Source of the DNA: Gymnogyps californianus
Taxonomy: Eukaryota; Chordata; Aves; Accipitriformes; Cathartidae
Direction: 5' to 3'
DNA length: 64,000 nt
NCBI RefSeq assembly: GCF_018139145.2
Contig: NC_059471.1
Coordinates: forward strand, 99,140,914 to 99,204,913
A program made the translations under genes and the position numbers. The notes beneath the pieces were generated by a model. It searched no databases and had not been told where the DNA came from. It saw nothing but the letters and a program-made list of their open reading frames with translations. Numbering within the stretch: the stretch's first letter is position 1; every line of letters begins with the position of its first letter. This document shows, in pieces, positions 60,213 to 64,000 of this stretch.

Positions 60213-63200
60213 AGATGTTTTATTATTTTCTTTTCATTTCTTTTCTTTCTTAATACACTGGAAACCCACTTTTACATCCCTGTGGAGGCCAGGGGAGAAA
60301 AAAAATCCACATTGTAAATCCACAGAGGACTTTGTATGGAAAAGGCCAACATGTTTACTCAAAGTATGAGGATGAACACATTTTTAAATGTGAGTGTCTC
60401 TTGTAGTCGTATATATGCCTGCACTCTCTCTGCGCATATACATCTGTATGCATGCAGATACACAAATATGAATAATGAATACAAAAGTGACTTCATAGCA
60501 CCACTTGACATATTGTTTCCATTGACTATTTTCAGGAAAAATATATTTTCCTGTTAAATTTTGTGCAGTATTAAATGCTAAGCCAATCTGCATAGCATTT
60601 AAAAGGTATAGATCTTATCTGCTGGGAACAATCTTTTATCAGCATGTTTGCCTCAAACTGTTGAGTCAAGTCAGCGTTCTAAATTTACAGTAAACTCTGA
60701 CATCCCTGTTTTGACTATGTGAAAATTTTTCATTTGTTTTTGCTTTTCCAGAATTAAGCCTGTCGTGTGCTTGCAATAGAAATACTTAATATATATTCCT
60801 TGATTGCTTCTACCGCTCCACTAGTTTTGTATGGGTGTATAGATTTTATTTCTCCTTTTGGAAGCATTTTCTTTTAATGTGTTGTTATAAAGGATGTTAT
60901 AATCAATAATTATAAAAAATACTGCAATTAAAACGTTAAATGTATAATATGTGAATTGTAGACTTTGACTCATAAAAGATTCCTGTAGATCAAGACTGAG
61001 AACTTTCCAATTCTTATGGTTTGCATGGAAGGAAAAGCACACTTGGTTCTGAATCAGGAGCTTTGTTTAGGAGGAACAATCATACTTTGCTTATTTTTGA
61101 TAGAATCACAAGAATATTTTTGAAAGACAACAGTACAGACATGGAACATACATGTACAAATACAGATATGACATCTTTATGAGGTAGAGAGGATGACTTC
61201 CAAATGTTAACTCCTTTATTGTATCTGTCACATCAACTGGTGTTAATAGTGCTCTGATTTACTGTTCCAGAAATTCTGATTTTGCATTTCTTGAGTTTGT
61301 AAATATTTTGTAGTTTACATCATGAAAATACATATTGTTATTTTATTCACTTTAACTTAAAAAAGTATAGTGCACACTGAAGTAGATACAGTGATGATTA
61401 TTCTGGAGTTACAGAGTAAGAAGGGCTACTACACATGTACATATTTAGTGTTTCAAGCCTCAGAGCAAAGTTAATGATGCATATAAATCATTATTTATGC
61501 AATATACTCATATAATCCGTATGCTCACTCTATAGAAACAATATGTAAGAGGCAGCAGAAAAGTCAAAGAGATTGACCTTGTATAGTTATGAAGCAGTTG
61601 GACAGGAGAGGTATGCTTGGGTCTCCCAAACTGCTTTCCTCCAGTCCCACAAGAAGAAAGAAGGAACCTACAGAAGGCAGTGGTATGTCTCAAAAAACCA
61701 GTTTGTTGGTTTCGTTTTGCAGGAACATATCCCACTGCCTCTGTTCTGGAAAAGCCTAGCTAGTGCTTCGTGCACCTTTGAACCCCGTTCAAAATTTGTG
61801 CTTTGGGGGTTGCTGGGAGGAGCAGGTCTGCTCACGGTTCCCCGACTCCCTCCTGTCCTGTTTTAATCTGTCATCTGGAGGATTCAGCATGATCCAGCCT
61901 TCATCGGTTGTAGCTTCTGCAAGCAGTCTATTTTCAAACATCTTCACAGGGATCCAGTCTCATTCTAATCTCTTTAGACACATCGTAGGCAGTTTTCCTG
62001 AGGGCTATATGTGTGGCAGGTTGGAAATTTCATTCACTCCCAGCTATTTTTTGTGGCTGTTTCTGTATGCAAATATCTCCATGAAAATATTTTGTGTGCC
62101 CAAACATAGCCTTATGAAAATCCGAATAAAACAAAAGTCTCTGTGGGATTTTGCTAGCCTTAAGGGAGAAGAGTGGATTATCAGGCTTGAAAACAAATTT
62201 TGGGGGTCTAAATGTATCTATTTTTTTAGGAAGCTGTAAGCAGTGAAAAGCAGAATTGAGTTTCTAGTGAAAGCACAACAGACATTATACTAAAATCATG
62301 GTATGACTAACATCAGGACATCAAACCGTCAAATATATTGGCAAAAATATGATGGCAAAAATAGATTGTATTTTACCTGGTCAAGAGGATGCCCATTATA
62401 ACAGTGAGGGATAGAGACTATTAAGCTTATATAAGAAAGCTGCACGTGTCTGAACTGCCTTTAGGACAGTTTGCTTTCTACGTGGCATGCAGACAAGGAT
62501 GTAAGAAGTGTGTTTTTCTGTCTTACGGCTTACAGGAGAACGAGGGGATGGCATTAACTGCAGCGGGTTTGCTATCTACATGTCTTCAGCTTCATTATGT
62601 TAGCTATGCAGACTGATGAACTGTAATTGTTTCCTGACTACCGTTGGTAGGAGATAGGGTGACAAAGGGTTTTGGAGCACTGCTAGGTTCCTGTTTCTCT
62701 CATTGATCTCTATGAGAACAATCATTATGATAATGATTCTAATCCAAGCTTCTGTAGTATAACTGAGAAATAAATGCTTCTTGGTTAATATGCCTCAATT
62801 AATGGGTCACCCAGTGTAGCTGCAGCAGGTTGCAAGTAAGTAGCTTTCAGGATCTGAGCCCAAATGATTATAGGTTTTCTTTCCCTTTTTAGATGAAATG
62901 GATTCATAAGCCTTACTCAAATGAATCGCTTTTGTAGTCATTAATTATAGTATACACATGTTAATGACATCATTATCAGGAGATAACATAATGTCCCAAG
63001 GACCACGTGTTACAGTTGTTTCCTGTGCAAACAATTGTGCTTGATAACACAGCCTGTCACAAAATGTCAAAAGAAACCACATGGTGTCTTGAAATGATTG
63101 TGAAATTATCATATGTCACAGCTATGTATGTCATAAACAATACCATCATGACTGAATTTTTCATTGGCTTCTTGGGTGAGGGATACTGAAGAGAACAAAC

Positions 63201-64000
63201 AATTAAGATCTTGAACATCTCAAGTGCAGCACATAATGCAGCACTGAATTGTTTAAAGCATCCCCTGTGACTGAATTAAAATGCATTAGTCATTAATTGA
63301 GGATATGCATAGTAATAGGCAATATTAAGGACCTTGGGAGATTTTTTTCTTGTTTTTATTAAAGATAAACAGAAAGGAAGTAATTTTTTTAATAGTCTAC
63401 AGTTTAGTTCTCTTTTAGTACCTCCCTTTTAGCTTGTATGAGGACTGGATAGTAAGATTGTAGGGGAGTTGCCAGTGTAACTCTTATTTTAGCAAATGAA
63501 ATCCTGGTCAAGCGAAAGTCAGCGACAAAGCTCCTCTGGACTTCTGCAGGACCACAATTTCACCTATGTGGCCCATCGAGCTCTAGAAGTGTGAGTGATC
63601 TCACTTACACCCCTGCTGTGATACAGCAACAATTTCAAGCTCATGGTCGGCACGTGGGTTTTGCTGTTGACGGTCACAGGAACAGAGCTGCTCCCATTAT
63701 CCGAGGCGGCAGGGCCAGCAGGTGTTCCACAGCACTTAACTACTAAACCCTTCCTGGCTTTGCCTCTGCACAGCCCAGTTCAATAAGAAAGACTGAACTC
63801 CTTTATGTTATCTATGGATTTTGGCAATGTTACCATCTTTTAAAGTTTTCCTTCTGAACTATGAAAGTGACAATTTGTTGAGCTATATATTTTTGGTTTT
63901 CCTGTTTTTCTTTTACTGAACTGAGAAACGTGATTATTCTCCTTCTGGAAGTAAGCTGTGCAAAATTGCCAAGAGCCACGGGTTTGCCAGACACAGAAAG

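Noticed and set aside
61763..62239. 158-codon + strand open frame
   Set aside because: No domain, no plausible splice sites around it, and residues typical of random AT-rich sequence. Treated as chance.

Overview
The window is vertebrate nuclear DNA, most likely from a bird. It carries eight consecutive exons, all on the + strand, of the cell-adhesion receptor gene DSCAM (Down syndrome cell adhesion molecule). The gene call rests on near-complete agreement of the translated exons with vertebrate DSCAM as I know it. The bird call rests on a 3' end of a CR1 LINE with the ATTCTGTG-type tail and on four copies of one solo LTR family of a kind I associate with birds, together with AT-rich unique introns that contain few repeats. 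No species can be named.

Layout: 1-4896 is intron with a sense-oriented solo LTR at 649-1284. The exons are 4897-5043 (second half of Ig2), 10608-10886 (Ig3), 13127-13402 (Ig4), 15884-16180 (Ig5), 17000-17275 (Ig6), 30199-30477 (Ig7), 40991-41110 (first half of Ig8) and 44763-44936 (second half of Ig8). Together they give 1848 nt, or 616 codons, about 3% of the window. From 44937 to the end is one intron of at least 19 kb. It holds two antisense solo LTRs, a TATG microsatellite and several stretches that look like conserved non-coding sequence. The signal peptide, Ig1, first half of Ig2, Ig9-10, fibronectin domains and membrane part must lie outside the window.

Every exon starts with two bases of a split codon and ends with one base of the next (phase 1-1). 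The reading frame therefore runs unbroken across all seven internal junctions, and any exon could be skipped in frame. I found no frameshift, stop or broken splice site, so this looks like a functional gene.

The most interesting non-exonic material is a set of blocks in the long introns rich in homeodomain, SOX and POU-like motifs (35.5-35.7 kb, 50.45-50.70 kb and 62.7-63.35 kb among them). These are candidate neural enhancers, inferred from composition only. I found no second gene, RNA gene or previously undescribed system that I can support.
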